Notes: generated by a model from the letters alone, not told the origin. DNA of 64,000 bases from Jaltomata sinuosa (GCA_003996215.1 QJPP01007220.1:744001-808000), one strand, 5' to 3'. Positions 35,371-46,800 are shown, counted from the stretch's first letter. Program-made: numbers and translations.

Positions 35371-36688
35371 AGATTGTCGATATAAATCATATGATCTATT
35401 TTCAGCCACATGATTTAACATTTGAAGATACCCTTTGGTGGGAGATCCACCAAATCTCTTTACTAATGCGTTTTATGATTAAAAAAGGACTTAAACGTTA
35501 TTTTTTATTAATTAATGGGTTGCGATCCTATCAATGGTACAATTATTGTTGGTGTACGTATATATACATATGGAATGACACAGAACTGGTAGATAAATAT
35601 TGTCTAGCTAAGTTTTTGTTACTAATTGGAATTATTGGTAGTTTCTTCTGTCAACTTTGTCCAAGTCATATTAAAGAGATTATTCATCTCTTAAACCATT
35701 GATGTGACTCGTACACATTCCTAACGCTCAAGCCTGTATATATGGTGCGTGAACAATTTAATATAGGAGTTCAATATCGAGAAATAAGATTTGGGATGAA
35801 TCCTACTGATAATTTTTATCATATAAAAGAAAAGGATTTTGAATCTAGTTTAATTTCAAAAGTTAACCCACGAGAGGAGGATTGCACAAATCATGATAAA
35901 GAAATTGTCAATCTCTTAAACTGTGAATGTAAAACTATTCACATATGAGCTACATGACGTAAATATTTTCAAGCCTAATTTTCTCATTATATTGTTCCAC
36001 TCACTTGTATCGATCATGTTTTTTTTTCACATTGGAAAAGTCAAGTATGGTGTACTATAACGTTACGTTTGGTTGTCTGTTGTTTCATAGAAGTAGTATA
36101 ATACGTCTTCCACTTAATAAGGTGTTGACACCATTTATTGTTTATGTTTTGTCACTTATTGAGACAACTACATATTTAACACCTGGTTCACCGAATTGAT
36201 TGAACGGGTGATTTTATAAATAAAGGGTTTCCAGTTTGAAATTCTCTGAATTTTCTTTGATCTCATTGTATAGGGCTTGTTTAGTATTTTCTTTGTTCAC
36301 TTTTATTTGTTCATTATATTAAAAATATTTTTTCACTTTTGCTTGTCATTTTTAGCATATATATTAAGGGGAAAATATTTTTTTCATGTTGTATTCTCAA
36401 ACACTAATTACCTATTTCTCAAGATTTAAGACTATATATCTATTAATATAGATATTGTAATAAATACTCATATTAATCATTGTTTCTCAGGGGACGTGCA
36501 GAGTCCAGAGTGGACCAGTAAAAATGAATGAAAAAAATACAGTTTATCTCTCTTATGTGGTTTGTGAAGGAAATACAATTTATCTCTCTTGTGTAATTTC
36601 TGGGCTATTGCACTTGAACATGATTTATATCGTGCAGTTGTTAGTAATCTTGTCAACAGAAAAAAAAATACTTATCAACTTTGTCCTT
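35371..36688. other. Block 1 right flank, no gene seen
   Basis: Co-linear with 45150-46640 in block 2 (ATAAATCATATGAT, GGTGGGAGATCCAC, CACATTGGAAAAGTCAAG). Several domain-free reading frames here are not conserved between the two blocks, which argues against coding. Confidence 0.5.
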
Positions 36689-36922
36689 AGGCATAATACA
36701 TATTTGTGCCCTTTAATTTGACGTCAGCTGACGTCTATGCCCTTCAATTTTGAGTGTGTACAAGTAGATATATGTGTCTTACACGCGATTTGTCATGTAG
36801 GACGCGTGCATCTCACGCGATTTGCCATGTAGGACGTGTGTCTCTACTTATTCAACTTTATGATAGTTTAAGTGTCTACTTGCGCACACTCCAAATTAAA
36901 GAGCACTTTTATGTATTATGCC
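36689..36922. mobile_element. MITE with GGCATAATACATA ends
   Basis: Left end AGGCATAATACATA; right end TATGTATTATGCCT, perfectly inverted. GTCCTT flanks both sides. The matching place in block 2 (about 46609) is uninterrupted (TTGTCCTTAATTTTGAATTT), an empty site. Relatives lie at 54870-55165 and 55310-55525. Confidence 0.8.
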
Positions 36923-37349
36923 TGGTCCTTAATTTGGAATTTTGGTTCAAACTTTTTACTATGGAATCTTTCAGTGGTTTATTGTCACTTATGCTTAAAA
37001 AAAGAAAGATAACTTGGTGTATTAAAGCATTAGACCGAACCGTAAAGATTTCATATATTACTGTCCCTTATGCTGATGAAAATAAATTATAATGTGGAAA
37101 AAAGAACCATTACAAACACAATGAGAAAAGGACAAGTGTCACAGAGAGGGGCAAGACAGAGAGAGTAACTCAAAAAGAAACACTTTGGTGATTTTTTTTT
37201 TATTTCTCTAAATTTTGGTAAACAGAATTACCAAATATATGTGTTGGTAGGAGATAGCACATACCTCGTAAATTTAGTCTACATGCATGTAAATTGATCC
37301 AAACACTACAATTATAACAAAATTAATAAGATAATATATGATTTGAAGT

Positions 37350-37531
37350 AGAGCCTTGGAGTAACTGGTAAAGTTGCTGCCACGTGACCAGGAGGTCACG
37401 GATTCAAGCCGTGAAAACAGCCTCTTGTAGAAATACAAGGTAAAGCTGCATACAATAGACCCTTGTGGTTTGATCCTTTCCGAACTCTGCGCATAAAGGG
37501 ACTTTAGTGTGTCGGACTGCCCTTTTGTTGC
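37350..37531 (+). mobile_element. TS-like SINE
   Basis: tRNA-type promoter blocks: GTAACTGGTAAAGTTG (box A region) and GGTCACGGATTCAAGCC (box B region). Then CAGCCTCTTGTAGAAATACA, ATAGACCCTTGTGG and a 3' end of CTGCCCTTTTGTTG. The order fits the Solanaceae TS family. The target duplication was not resolved. Confidence 0.8.
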
Positions 37532-37624
37532 GTGTGTGAGTACTATGGTTTTGGTATTAGCAATAATTTTGAAAGAAAACATCCTTTTATTAGCATATCT
37601 TTCAACTTGCTCCTTAAACAACAA

Positions 37625-37802
37625 AATCTTTAGGGCTTTACAGGTGATGAGGTTGAATTTGGAAACTACATTTTAATGTCAATCTCAGTCCTGTAGTCTG
37701 AAGAAAGAGTATCACTTTAATAAAGACATTTACAACTTGCAATCCTGAAACTTCTCTAATAATGATTAAGAGCTAATAATTTAATATGCAACATTCTTGA
37801 AG
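37625..37802 (-). pseudogene. TFIIB 3'-end fragment at block junction
   Basis: Matches the 3' flank of the first TFIIB gene at 47025-47272 (GTTGAATTTGGAAACTACAT, GAAGAAAGAGTATCA, CATTTACAACTTGCAAT, AACATTCTTGAAG). About 70 bp present in the TFIIB copy is missing. The match stops at GAAG (37799-37802), where block 2 left-flank sequence begins. No TFIIB coding sequence is retained. Confidence 0.75.
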
Positions 37803-37981
37803 ATTGCAGTAGATGGAAAGAAAGAAAAAACAAACAAATGGATGAAGCCAAAGGAGCAGATGGTGTGCAGAATTAAGGATTCCCAGATACTCAAGCACCC
37901 TCCCCTGCATCTGTTCAGGTACAAGAACCCACCCCTATGGATATCCAAGGCTACTTGTCAATCAATGTCTTAAAGAATGTA

Positions 37982-38320
37982 TTCCCTCCGTCCCGATTTA
38001 AGTGTCTTAGTTTGACAGGGCACGGAGTTTTAAGAAACAAAGGTAGACTTTTGAATTTTATGGTCGGGCACGGAGTTTTAAGAAACAAAGGTAGACTTTT
38101 GAATTTTATGGTCGGGCACGGAGTTTTAAGAAACAAAGGTAGACTTTTGAATTTTATGGTCTTAAACTAAAGATGTGTGTAGTAGCACTTTAAATCTTGT
38201 GGTCTTAAACTTGTCTTGTGGAATGTTGGAATTAGATAGCGTACTAAATAATAGAAGAGGCACTCTTTTTCGGACAGATCAGAAAGGAAAAGTAACACGC
38301 TTGAATTGGGATGGAGGGAG
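37982..38320. mobile_element. Stowaway-like MITE with 3 x 48-bp internal repeat
   Basis: 339 bp. The left end TTCCCTCCGTCCCGATTTAA pairs with the right end TTGAATTGGGATGGAGGGAG, with TA on both sides (37980-37981, 38321-38322). Inside, a 48-bp unit starting GGGCACGGAGTTTTAAGAAA is present three times without visible change (38018-38161). The open frame across it is a by-product of 48 being divisible by three. Confidence 0.88.
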
Positions 38321-38344
38321 TATTAGTTTAGTTGAGTTCAATCC

Positions 38345-39219
38345 TGTACAGAATATGTATTTGGTATATGCAGAAAAATTTGAGTCCAATAGGATAGAAA
38401 AAGGCTGTGAGATTTCTAACCAAATACAACTATGGATAGAACTTCCACAAGTGGATAATGATCGTCCTTTAGTCCCAGGTTCTTGCTTAGATTAGCAGCT
38501 GGCGTTGAAATATTCAACCCTGAACTTCCACCGATAAATAATTGCTTAACTACCTTTGCCCCCAGTTTTGTCCCTTGTCATGACAACAGGAATAACCAAA
38601 GCTTAAGATATGGAACTGAAGAGGAGTTTAACGACATATAGACCTCTCTTATGCGGATGACATACTGGATGAATATGACTACATGGCTAGTCGAATAGAA
38701 GACCGAGAAATCAAAAAAAGAAATTTGAACTTGGACTCTTTTTGGTGAGTAAGAAAAAAGAATGTCAAGTTGGACGTCGTAGAAAAATGAAGCAAGGAGT
38801 AACTATAACTAGATATTACAGTATAAGTTTATTTTGGATCTACAAAGTCAATGTTAAGGAGAACAGAGGCATGCCTCATTTCTCACAAATTTGAAGCACA
38901 TATTATATCATTCAGGTCACAAGCAAAAAGTTCTTGAAAGAATATACAAACAGCTTCCAATATTTTATATCTCTATCCAAATGAACTAGTTGCTAGTAAA
39001 GGAGGACCTTCACTTTTATATTAGAAAATACAAGGAGCTCATAGGAAAAGGTTTTTATCCTTCAACATACATGCCATGATGTTCATAAAGGGGGAGGCAG
39101 TAGGGTGGACACTGAACCCACTCTGATGGTGATAGAGCATCGATATAGTCTCATAGGTTGTACGACTTATGCTAGCTGGATGGCAGTGTGCAACCAACTG
39201 TTCAATTCAAAAGAGAGAG
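38345..39219. other. UGT-E 3' flank, no gene seen
   Basis: Co-linear with 28400-29300 up to about 38895, then matches the UGT-D and UGT-F 3' flanks (CTAGTAAAGGAGGACCTTCA, TTTTTATCCTTCAACATACA). Confidence 0.5.
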
Positions 39220-40643
39220 TTATCGAGTAATGTGTGCGATAAAAGAATCCATCTCCGCACCATTACCTCCCCCATCCATGACTGATTGTTTGACAGCAAT
39301 GTTTAATTCTGATGCTCTCTTCCTCATCTCATCTCCATCAGGTGAATCCATCAAAGTTCTCACAGCATTTTCAACTATTTCTGATGTAACCAATTCATCA
39401 TGACGTGCCCAATGTCTCACATTTAGGCCAATTTTCAGAACCTTTGTTACTAGCTGAGAATTCCTTGGTTGATCTGAATGCATTGGCCAGGCTGCTATAG
39501 GAACTCCCATGGAAATGCTTTCCATGCACGAATTCCATCCGCAATGACTCATAAAACCACCTGTGGAAGTATGTGCCAAAATTTCCAACTGAGGTACCCA
39601 ATCTCTTACAATAATTCCTCTTCCTTTTAGCCTCTCTTCATAACCTTCAGGCAGCTGAGCTCTCCTTTCTTCACCTGCAAAAACATCTCCTTTGTCGGCA
39701 TCTCTGAGGACCCAAATGAACTTTTGCATACTTTTCTCTAACCCAATGGCGAGTTCTTCGATTTCTTCATCAGACAAGGTAGTAGTTGTTCCAAAAGACA
39801 CATATATTACCGAATTTGTTTCTTGTGTGTCAAGCCAATACAAGGTTTGATGGTGTTTATTTGAGTCTTTGTTGTGCTCAGACAACAACGGATTGAATGG
39901 ACCAATAGCCCATAGGTTTAAGCCATTAATTTCTTTGGCTACTAAATCAAGGTATGAACCTTCTATTACTCTGGATGAATTGTAAAGTTCTCCAGAGCAA
40001 ATTTTTCCCTTCAAAGGGATACTTGTTTACTCCACAATTCCCATAACTCTGGGGTAGCACAGTTTTCAATTGATGGAATGTCCTCGAATATTTCAGTTCC
40101 AGCTTGGAAAGGTTTTCCTTTGGATTCCCAGTTGGATGAATACATATAGAAAGCTGAGAAACTATTAAAACGGTAGCACTCGGCATTTGGAATTGCTGGT
40201 ACATCCTGTACTACCCAAGTCATCAGAGAATCATAAATAACAATCACTCTCTGATGATTGGCGCCTAAGAGTTGGCGTACAAGAGAGCACACTGGCTCAC
40301 GGAGATGGATTGTTGCATATAATGAAGGTATTAAATGGTTAGGAAATTTATGAGAAGCATTTGGATTTGGAGGGGGATTTTCAAAAGGTGGTGTAGGGAA
40401 TTCATGAAAATGTAGGTTTTTAGCTGTGATAGGGTCAAAACCATGGACGCGAAACTTAGCCTGGCGAATATGAGTGGTTGCTCCAACATAATGCACTGGG
40501 ATATTATACGAGGTGATGAGCCTCGAGAGGTGGAGAAGCTGGTTGAGATGGCCTTGTGCTGAAAGTGGCACCATAACCACAGCCACTTGTGCATCTTGAA
40601 CACTTATTTGGCCATTGCTTTTTGGTGTGTAGTTCTCAGCCAT
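39220..40643 (-). pseudogene. UGT-E: frameshifted zeatin O-glucosyltransferase-like UGT
   Basis: Almost complete copy, interrupted once. The 5' part (40643 to 40011) encodes residues 1-210 in frame, with His32, and then meets TGA. The 3' part (about 40014 to 39220) resumes in another frame through the PSPG box to the stop. Compared with intact UGT-F (around 43172-43186), E has an extra T (CCCTTTGAAGG against CCCTTGAAGG) and an extra A (GGGAAAAAT against GGGAAAAT), a net +2 shift. It also lacks one codon in the LLSEHNKD region, and its PSPG box starts WVPQ rather than WAPQ. The TATA-like site (40735-40745) and start context are preserved. Either a recent pseudogene or two homopolymer sequencing errors. 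Confidence 0.88.
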
Positions 40644-42387
40644 TGGGAAATGTTTAGAAATTTTGCAGCTTTATGAGTATCTGCAGATTCTGAAGTGCTT
40701 TGAGTTACATGTAGCCTAGGTGAAATCATAGATGTTCTTATAATGCATGAATCCAATGACAACTAATATTTGCAGGTGGGCTGCCAAAAAAAAATTAATC
40801 ATTAATGGTGTATAAAACATGTTAGCTAATAGAATACCTTATCAACCAAAAAAACATGTATCTCTATGCAGTCACAATCAGTTCTCTTTGTTGTTTTCTT
40901 AATTTTCTGTTTAAGTCTTGTGCTATAGAAGACTGAAGAGGCAAGATTGAATTGATTTTACAAACATCCTCCCTGTGTTTTCAGTAGGGGCAGCGCTAGA
41001 GCTAGCATGGAAAGATTCAACAGAGTCCAGTAACTTTAGTCCAAACTTTATATATTTGTTGAGAAATTCCCTGTATATGTGCATATAATGAACTTCAATA
41101 CCCATAAACTCCAAATCATAGATCCGCTTTTATGGGCAGGCTCTTTACAATGGTCATCATTAAAAAAGCAAGCATATGTTATTTACAAATATGTTGTTAG
41201 TTACCAAAGCAAACATATGTTATTTACAGGTCTAGGTTCCCACATGACAAGCCTGTACATCAAAGAAGTATCATTATTGTTTTTGTGGTCCTTATTACTG
41301 CTACTTTTAAAATCCTCTATCTTAGGACAAAAGTATTATCTATGGGAAAAAACTAGAGTCCACATAATAGACTGCATTTTTATAGTATTTTGTCATATTG
41401 AACAGTTGCAGTAGCTTTCTCCATTATTTTTATTTATATAAGACACCCGTTTCTCATCTCGATGTTCTTACCAATTATTTGCTTTTTGATACCAATTTAT
41501 AACGTGTTTGGCCAAACTTCTAGAAAATAAAAAGTGCTTAGTTTAGAGTGCTGAGAAAAAGTAATTTTTCCTTCGAAGCACTTGTAGAATCTTGGCCAAG
41601 CATCAATTTGCTGCTCTAAAAATAAGCAAAAATATTTTTCTGATTTATTAGTCAAACACTCCTAACAACAAAAAACTTCTCCAAATTATAAGCAGATTTT
41701 AAAACATTGACCAATTATCTCAAGTTAATACATGAAATTAATGCTCTAATGCACCCATAGATAAGCATAAATCATTGGAGTAGAATATGTAATTTGTCCT
41801 TTTCAACTCCACATATGATCTATTTTCAATGGTATGATTCAATATTTGAAGATAACGTTTGGTGGGAGATCCACAAAATCTCTTTACTAATGTGTTTCAT
41901 GAATAAAAATTCTTAAAAAGCACCGAGTATTTACATTAAGCCAATAAATATAAAATATAAGTCTTGCGTATACACTTTTAACACTTAACTATAGTTGAAT
42001 GATATACATTTTCACTTAGACTTATTGATTCTTAAGGTTAATAGTTTAGTTTAGTGCAAAACACTCAGTGCTGATAAGTGTTTACCCATCCTAGCTATTT
42101 CATATCATTCTTTAATCCTAGCTTCCAATATTTTATATCTCTGGACAAATGAACTAGTTGCTAGTAAAGGAGGACCTTCACTTTTATATTAGAAAATACA
42201 AGGAATTCATAGAGAAAAGGTTTTTATCCTTCAACATACATGCCGTGATGTGCATAAAGGGGAACCAGTAGGGTGGACACTGAACCCACTCGGATGGTGA
42301 TAGAGCATCGATACAGTCATATAGGTTGTACCACTTATGCTAACTAGATGGAAGTGTGCAACCACTCGTTCAATTCAAATGAGAAAG
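40644..42387. other. UGT-E/UGT-F spacer
   Basis: Counterpart of the C/D spacer (CATGACAAGCCTGTACATCA, TTTTTGTGGTCCTTAT). Contains the UGT-E promoter region and UGT-F 3' flank. No gene seen. Confidence 0.5.
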
Positions 42388-43812
42388 TTATCGAGTAATG
42401 TGTGCGATAAAAGAATCCATCTCTGCAGTGTTACCTCCCCCATCCATGACTGATTGTTTGACAGAAATGCTTAATTCTGATGCTCTCTTCCTCATCTCAT
42501 CTCCATCAGGTGAATCCATCAAAGTTCTCACAGCATTTTCAACTATTTCTGATGTAACCAATTCATCATGACGTGCCCAATGTCTCACATTTAGGCCAAT
42601 TTTCAGAAACTTTGTTACCAGCTGAGAATTCCTTGGTTGATCTGAATGCATTGGCCAGGCTGCTATAGGAACTCCCATGGAAATGCTTTCCATGCACGAA
42701 TTCCATCCGCAATGACTCATAAAACCACCTGTGGAAGTATGTGCCAAAATTTCCAACTGAGGTGCCCAATCTCTTACAATAATTCCTCTTCCTTTTAGCC
42801 TCTCTTCATAACCTTCAGGCAGCTGAGCTCTCCTTTCTTCACCTGCAAATACATCTCCTTTGTCGGCATCTCTGAGGACCCAAACAAACTTTTGCAGGCT
42901 TTTCTCTAACCCAATGGCGAGTTGTTCAATTTCTTCATTCGACAACGAAGTAGTAGTTCCAAAAGACACATATATCACTGAGTCTGGTTCTTGTTTGTCA
43001 AGCCAATCCAAGGCTTGGTGACGTTTATTTGAATCTTTGTTCTGCTCAGTCAGCAACAACGGATTGAATGGACCAATAGCCCATAGGTTTAAGCCATTAA
43101 TTTCTTTGGCTACTAAATCAAGGTATGAACCTTCTATTACTCTGGATGAATTGTAAAGTTCTCCAGAACAAATTTTCCCTTCAAGGGATACTTGTTTACT
43201 CCACAATTCCCATAACTCTGGGGTAGCACAGTTTTCAATTGATGGAATGTCCTCGAATATTTCAGTTCCAGCTTGGAAAGGTTTTCCTTTGGATTCCCAG
43301 TTGGATGAATACATATAGAAAGCTGAGAAACTATTAAAACGGTAGCACTCGGCATTTGGAATTGCTGGTACATCCTGTACTACCCAAGTCATCAGAGAAT
43401 CATAAATAACAATCACTCTCCGATGATTGGCGCCTAAGAGTTGGCGTACAAGAGAGCACACTGGCTCACGGAGATGGATTGTTGCATATAATGAAGGTAT
43501 CATATGGTTAGGAAATTTATGAGAAGCATTTGGATTTGGAGGGGTATTTTCAAAAGGTGGTGTAGGGAATTCATGAAAATGTAGGTTTTTAGCTGTGATA
43601 GGGTCGAAACCATGGACGCGAAACTTAGCCTGGCGAATATGAGTGGTTGCTCCAACATAATGCACTGGGATATTATACGAGGTGATGAGCCTCGAGAGGT
43701 GGAGAAGCTGGTTGAGATGACCTTGTGCTGAAAGTGGCACCATAACCACAGCCACTTGTGCATCTTGAACACTTATTTGGCCATTGATTTTTGTTGTGTA
43801 GTTCTCAGCCAT
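42388..43812 (-). CDS. UGT-F: zeatin O-glucosyltransferase-like UGT
   Basis: An intact single-exon UGT of 474 residues. His32 lies in PLSAQGHLNQLLH (Ser replaces the Pro of C and D, shared with E), Asp138 in YDSLMTW, and PSPG at 349-392 (WAPQLEILAHTSTGGF to HSDQ). The ends of the gene and both flanks are near-identical to the UGT-E pseudogene. Codons corresponding to 42880-43053 instead match UGT-D exactly, so the gene is a mosaic. The start context CCCAATGGCTGA and a TATA-like CATTATAAGAAC (43907-43917) match UGT-E. Predicted cytosolic UDP-sugar:acceptor O-glycosyltransferase, acceptor unknown. Confidence 0.93.
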   Translation of the reverse strand: MAENYTTKINGQISVQDAQVAVVMVPLSAQGHLNQLLHLSRLITSYNIPVHYVGATTHIRQAKFRVHGFDPITAKNLHFHEFPTPPFENTPPNPNASHKFPNHMIPSLYATIHLREPVCSLVRQLLGANHRRVIVIYDSLMTWVVQDVPAIPNAECYRFNSFSAFYMYSSNWESKGKPFQAGTEIFEDIPSIENCATPELWELWSKQVSLEGKICSGELYNSSRVIEGSYLDLVAKEINGLNLWAIGPFNPLLLTEQNKDSNKRHQALDWLDKQEPDSVIYVSFGTTTSLSNEEIEQLAIGLEKSLQKFVWVLRDADKGDVFAGEERRAQLPEGYEERLKGRGIIVRDWAPQLEILAHTSTGGFMSHCGWNSCMESISMGVPIAAWPMHSDQPRNSQLVTKFLKIGLNVRHWARHDELVTSEIVENAVRTLMDSPDGDEMRKRASELSISVKQSVMDGGGNTAEMDSFIAHITR

Positions 43813-44171
43813 TGGGAAGTGTTTAGAAATTTGCAGTTTTATGAGTATCTGCAGGTTCTTCTGAAGTGTTTTGAGTTACATGTAGCCTATAGGTGAAAAC
43901 ATAGATGTTCTTATAATGCATGAATCCAATGACAACTAATATTTGCAGGTGGGCTGCTAAAAAAAGTTACTCCCTTCGGACCACTTTACATGTCGTGTCA
44001 ATATTTAATTGATTTCAAACGATTTCCCCATGTTCTTGCTACAGGGGTGGGGCTAGCATGGAAGGTATGAGTTCGGCAAAACTCAATAATTTTGATCCAA
44101 GTTTCGTATATTTGTTAAGAAATTTACTGAAAATGTGCATATAATAAATTTCAAATCATAGCTCCGCTTTG

Positions 44172-44545
44172 TGGGCTCTTTAAACTTGCCGATAAACTTC
44201 TTGAAAACTCGAACAATAACATGCTTTGATTGAGTACATGAACACATGATAAAGTATTCATGTTAAACACTTTCGATTAAAATTTTGGAAATGTTTGTGC
44301 ACGTGTATCAAGCATCCATTATGTAGATAAGATAACAACTTAAAATATGTCATCTCCTTTAATTGTACACGTTAGCTTTAAAACTTCAGGCATGTTCCAA
44401 TTGATGTTGATGTGTACAATTAAAGGAGGTGACATATTTTATGTGATTACGTAATAGGTGTTTGAGAATGTGCAAAGTTTTTTCAAAATTTGAATCGGAA
44501 GTTTCTTTTAAAAACACTTTATCATTTGTTCATGTGCTCAATTGG
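44172..44545. mobile_element. TE copy with long hairpin
   Basis: Same family as 34989-35370. It contains 29-bp inverted arms at 44342-44370 and 44412-44440 (AAAATATGTCATCTCCTTTA against its complement, one mismatch) around a 41-bp loop. The block 1 copy lacks this hairpin. Confidence 0.5.
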
Positions 44546-44556
44546 AACAAGTCATA

Positions 44557-45144
44557 CTCCCTCCGTCCCAAAGTTAGCGTCACTTTAGCAATTCAAGACA
44601 AAAATTAGTACTATGTTTTTCCAGCTAAACTCTTGTATTAAACAACTACTCCCTCCGTCCCATATTAACTGAATTGTTGAGATAATGCACACCCCTTAAG
44701 AAAACTCTTCTAGGACATATTTTAAACATTGCTTTCCATTACTACCCTTTTCATTATTCTCACACTATTCTCAAAAGTAGAGTTAGTCATTACTCACCTA
44801 TATGAAAATGTGAAATTTCAATGTAAAATCATAATTATGACTTTGTAAAGAGTGTAAGTACCTAGAAAATGTAAAATACTCTTTCTTTAAAGGAAGGGCA
44901 AAAATGGGGAAAAAATTCAATAATTATCTTGATATTTGAACAATTCACTTATTTTTGAACAATGAAAAAAGCCTCAACAATTCATTTAATATGGGACGGA
45001 GTGAGTAATTTTTTTAATAGTGTTCAATTTTCAAGAAATATCTAATAAAGAGGGGTAGTTTAGTAAATTATAATTTGTATTTATTATTTTTCTTAATGGG
45101 CGTGAAATGAGCTAAAGAAACACTTTTTTTTTAAACGGAGAGAG
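44557..45144. mobile_element. Outer Stowaway-like MITE (nested pair)
   Basis: Left end CTCCCTCCGTCCCAAAGTTA; right end AAACGGAGAGAG. TA on both sides (44555-44556, 45145-45146). Interrupted by a second element at 44649-45005. Confidence 0.75.
44649..45005. mobile_element. Inner Stowaway-like MITE
   Basis: 357 bp. Ends CTCCCTCCGTCCCATATTAA and TTAATATGGGACGGAGTGAG are inverted counterparts. TA duplications at 44647-44648 and 45006-45007. It landed inside the older element at 44557-45144. Confidence 0.85.
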
Positions 45145-45149
45145 TAGGT

Positions 45150-46682
45150 CATCGATATAAATCATATGATTTATTTTCAACGAAATGGTTCGAACATTTG
45201 AAAATAACGTTTGGTGGGAGATCCACAAAGTCTCTTTACAATGTGTTTCATAATTAAAAAAATACTTAACGTTATTATTTATTAAATAATGGGTTGAAAT
45301 CCTAGCAGTGGTACATTTTTCATTTCATACTTCAACTTTTTATTTTTTATCTTGTGGGAAATTCTTTCTCTCTTTCGGTTATTTTCCCACTTAATTAAAA
45401 TTATTTTTTACGTATATATAGTAGATAATGTTGAACATCTTTCGGTTAATTCGTGTGTTTATTTCTTCAAATTTTGATTTTTTTTGGCGAAAATCTTGGC
45501 TCTACCATTATTCACACATCCCTTCACACTTATTGGTGGACATCTGATGCGTGAATAATTTATGATACTAATAGAATCAATTCAAGAACTTAGATAAAAG
45601 GTGATTTACATCCTTATTTCGATGAAGTTCTTAGTTTGGTTTTATTATTTATTATATTCATATGAGTTAGAATTCGAATCTCATGTAATTTGTGATAAGT
45701 TATTTTTGAAAGAAGAATATTATGATTAATATTATTTGACAAGTTTTTTTTTTACATTTATGTATGTGGTGACTATGGATCTTTAAGTGGTGAGATACAT
45801 CGAGAAATAAGAATCGGGATGATCCTGCTATATCATGTAAAAAAAAAAAATTGGGTTTAACTCAAATCTAGAAGTTAGTTTATGAAAAAATAATTGCTCA
45901 AGTCATATTAAATAAAAAATTTGTTGTAAAAAAAGTCATATTAAATAAATCATCCATCCTTTATAATATTGATGTCACTACTAGAAACAAAGATATTTTT
46001 CATCGCGAATCAGTGCAAAGTTTATGTTATAGAACATGATTTTTTCACTCATTTTTCACCAAACCAGCTTATTGAGAAAATGTATAGTGAAAAATAGATT
46101 CTCACTGAGATTGTGGAAAATTTTTTAATTTTTAATATGAAAATATTACTATTTTTTTCTTTTTTCACAGATTCATTCAAAATATTTGTAAAAATAGTCA
46201 GTTTTCAGTAAAAAAAAAAAATGTTTTTTTATAAGGCATGAGACCCTTCCACTTGTATATGTTTTTTTCTTTTTCACATTGAAAAAGTCAAGTCATGTAC
46301 GTACGATTAGTTGTCACCATGGAAGGCCTGAGGCCATCACCAATGAATGCCATTAATTATTTATGTTGTCATTGATTGAGCACACCTACTGATTTAACAC
46401 TCCAAGAGTAACCGAGTTGGTTGAGAGGTGATCTCTCAAATGATGGGAGTTTCAGGTTCAAAACTCTCTGCATGTATTTTTGGTCGAGTTCGTCGCATTG
46501 AACTTACCTAATGTAATTTATTTTCTTATTTATGATTTACAAATTATTACACTGAAGCAGGATTTATTTTGTACGGTTGTCTGTTCTCTTATCAACAAAA
46601 AAAAATTGTCCTTAATTTTGAATTTTGGGTCAACTTTTAACTGTGGAATCTTTCAATGGTTTACTGTCATTTATGCTGATGA
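45150..46682. other. Block 2 right flank
   Basis: Co-linear with 35371-37090. CACTACTAGAAACAAAGATA at about 45976 resembles a CACTA terminus but no mate was found. No gene seen. Confidence 0.45.
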
Positions 46683-46800
46683 AACAATAACAATAACATA
46701 GTCAGTGGGATTTGAATAGGATAGAGTATACATAAATTTTATCCCTACTCATGAAGGTAGAGAGGTTATTTTCAAAAACTCTTGACTCACGTGAAGCAAA
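46683..46800 (-). mobile_element. SINE 3' fragment, minus strand
   Basis: (AAC/AAT)-rich start, then AGTCAGTGGGATTTGAATAG, CTACTCATGAAGGTAGAGAG and CTCTTGACTCACG, a diverged version of the element at 53436-53559. Absent from block 1. Confidence 0.6.

Larger units (their letters stand above)
26654..37798. repeat. Block 1 of large tandem duplication (UGT-C, UGT-D)
   Basis: Matches 37799-47268 in order: left flank (CAGTAGATGG..., CCTCCCCTGC, GAACTGAAGAGGAGTTTAAC), UGT, UGT, right flank (GGTGGGAGATCCAC, TTCACATTG(G)AAAAGTCAAG, TGGAATCTTTCA(G/A)TGGTTTA) and finally TFIIB 3'-end-like sequence. Length differences are explained by transposons private to one copy. Confidence 0.8.

Noticed and set aside
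35391..36199. Reading frames of 64-103 residues in the UGT-D flank
   Set aside because: Frames are not kept in the homologous block 2 sequence and no domain is recognised.
37350..37420. tRNA-like A and B boxes
   Set aside because: Part of a TS-like SINE with the characteristic 3' end; no cloverleaf.
37937..38170. Protein-like 16-residue repeat (GHGVLRNKGRLLNFMV)
   Set aside because: It is the 48-bp repeat inside a Stowaway MITE; there is no coding context.
45976..46240. CACTA transposon (CACTACTAGAAA start; also at 17505)
   Set aside because: Only one terminus is visible at each place and no transposase; kept as a low-confidence remark only.
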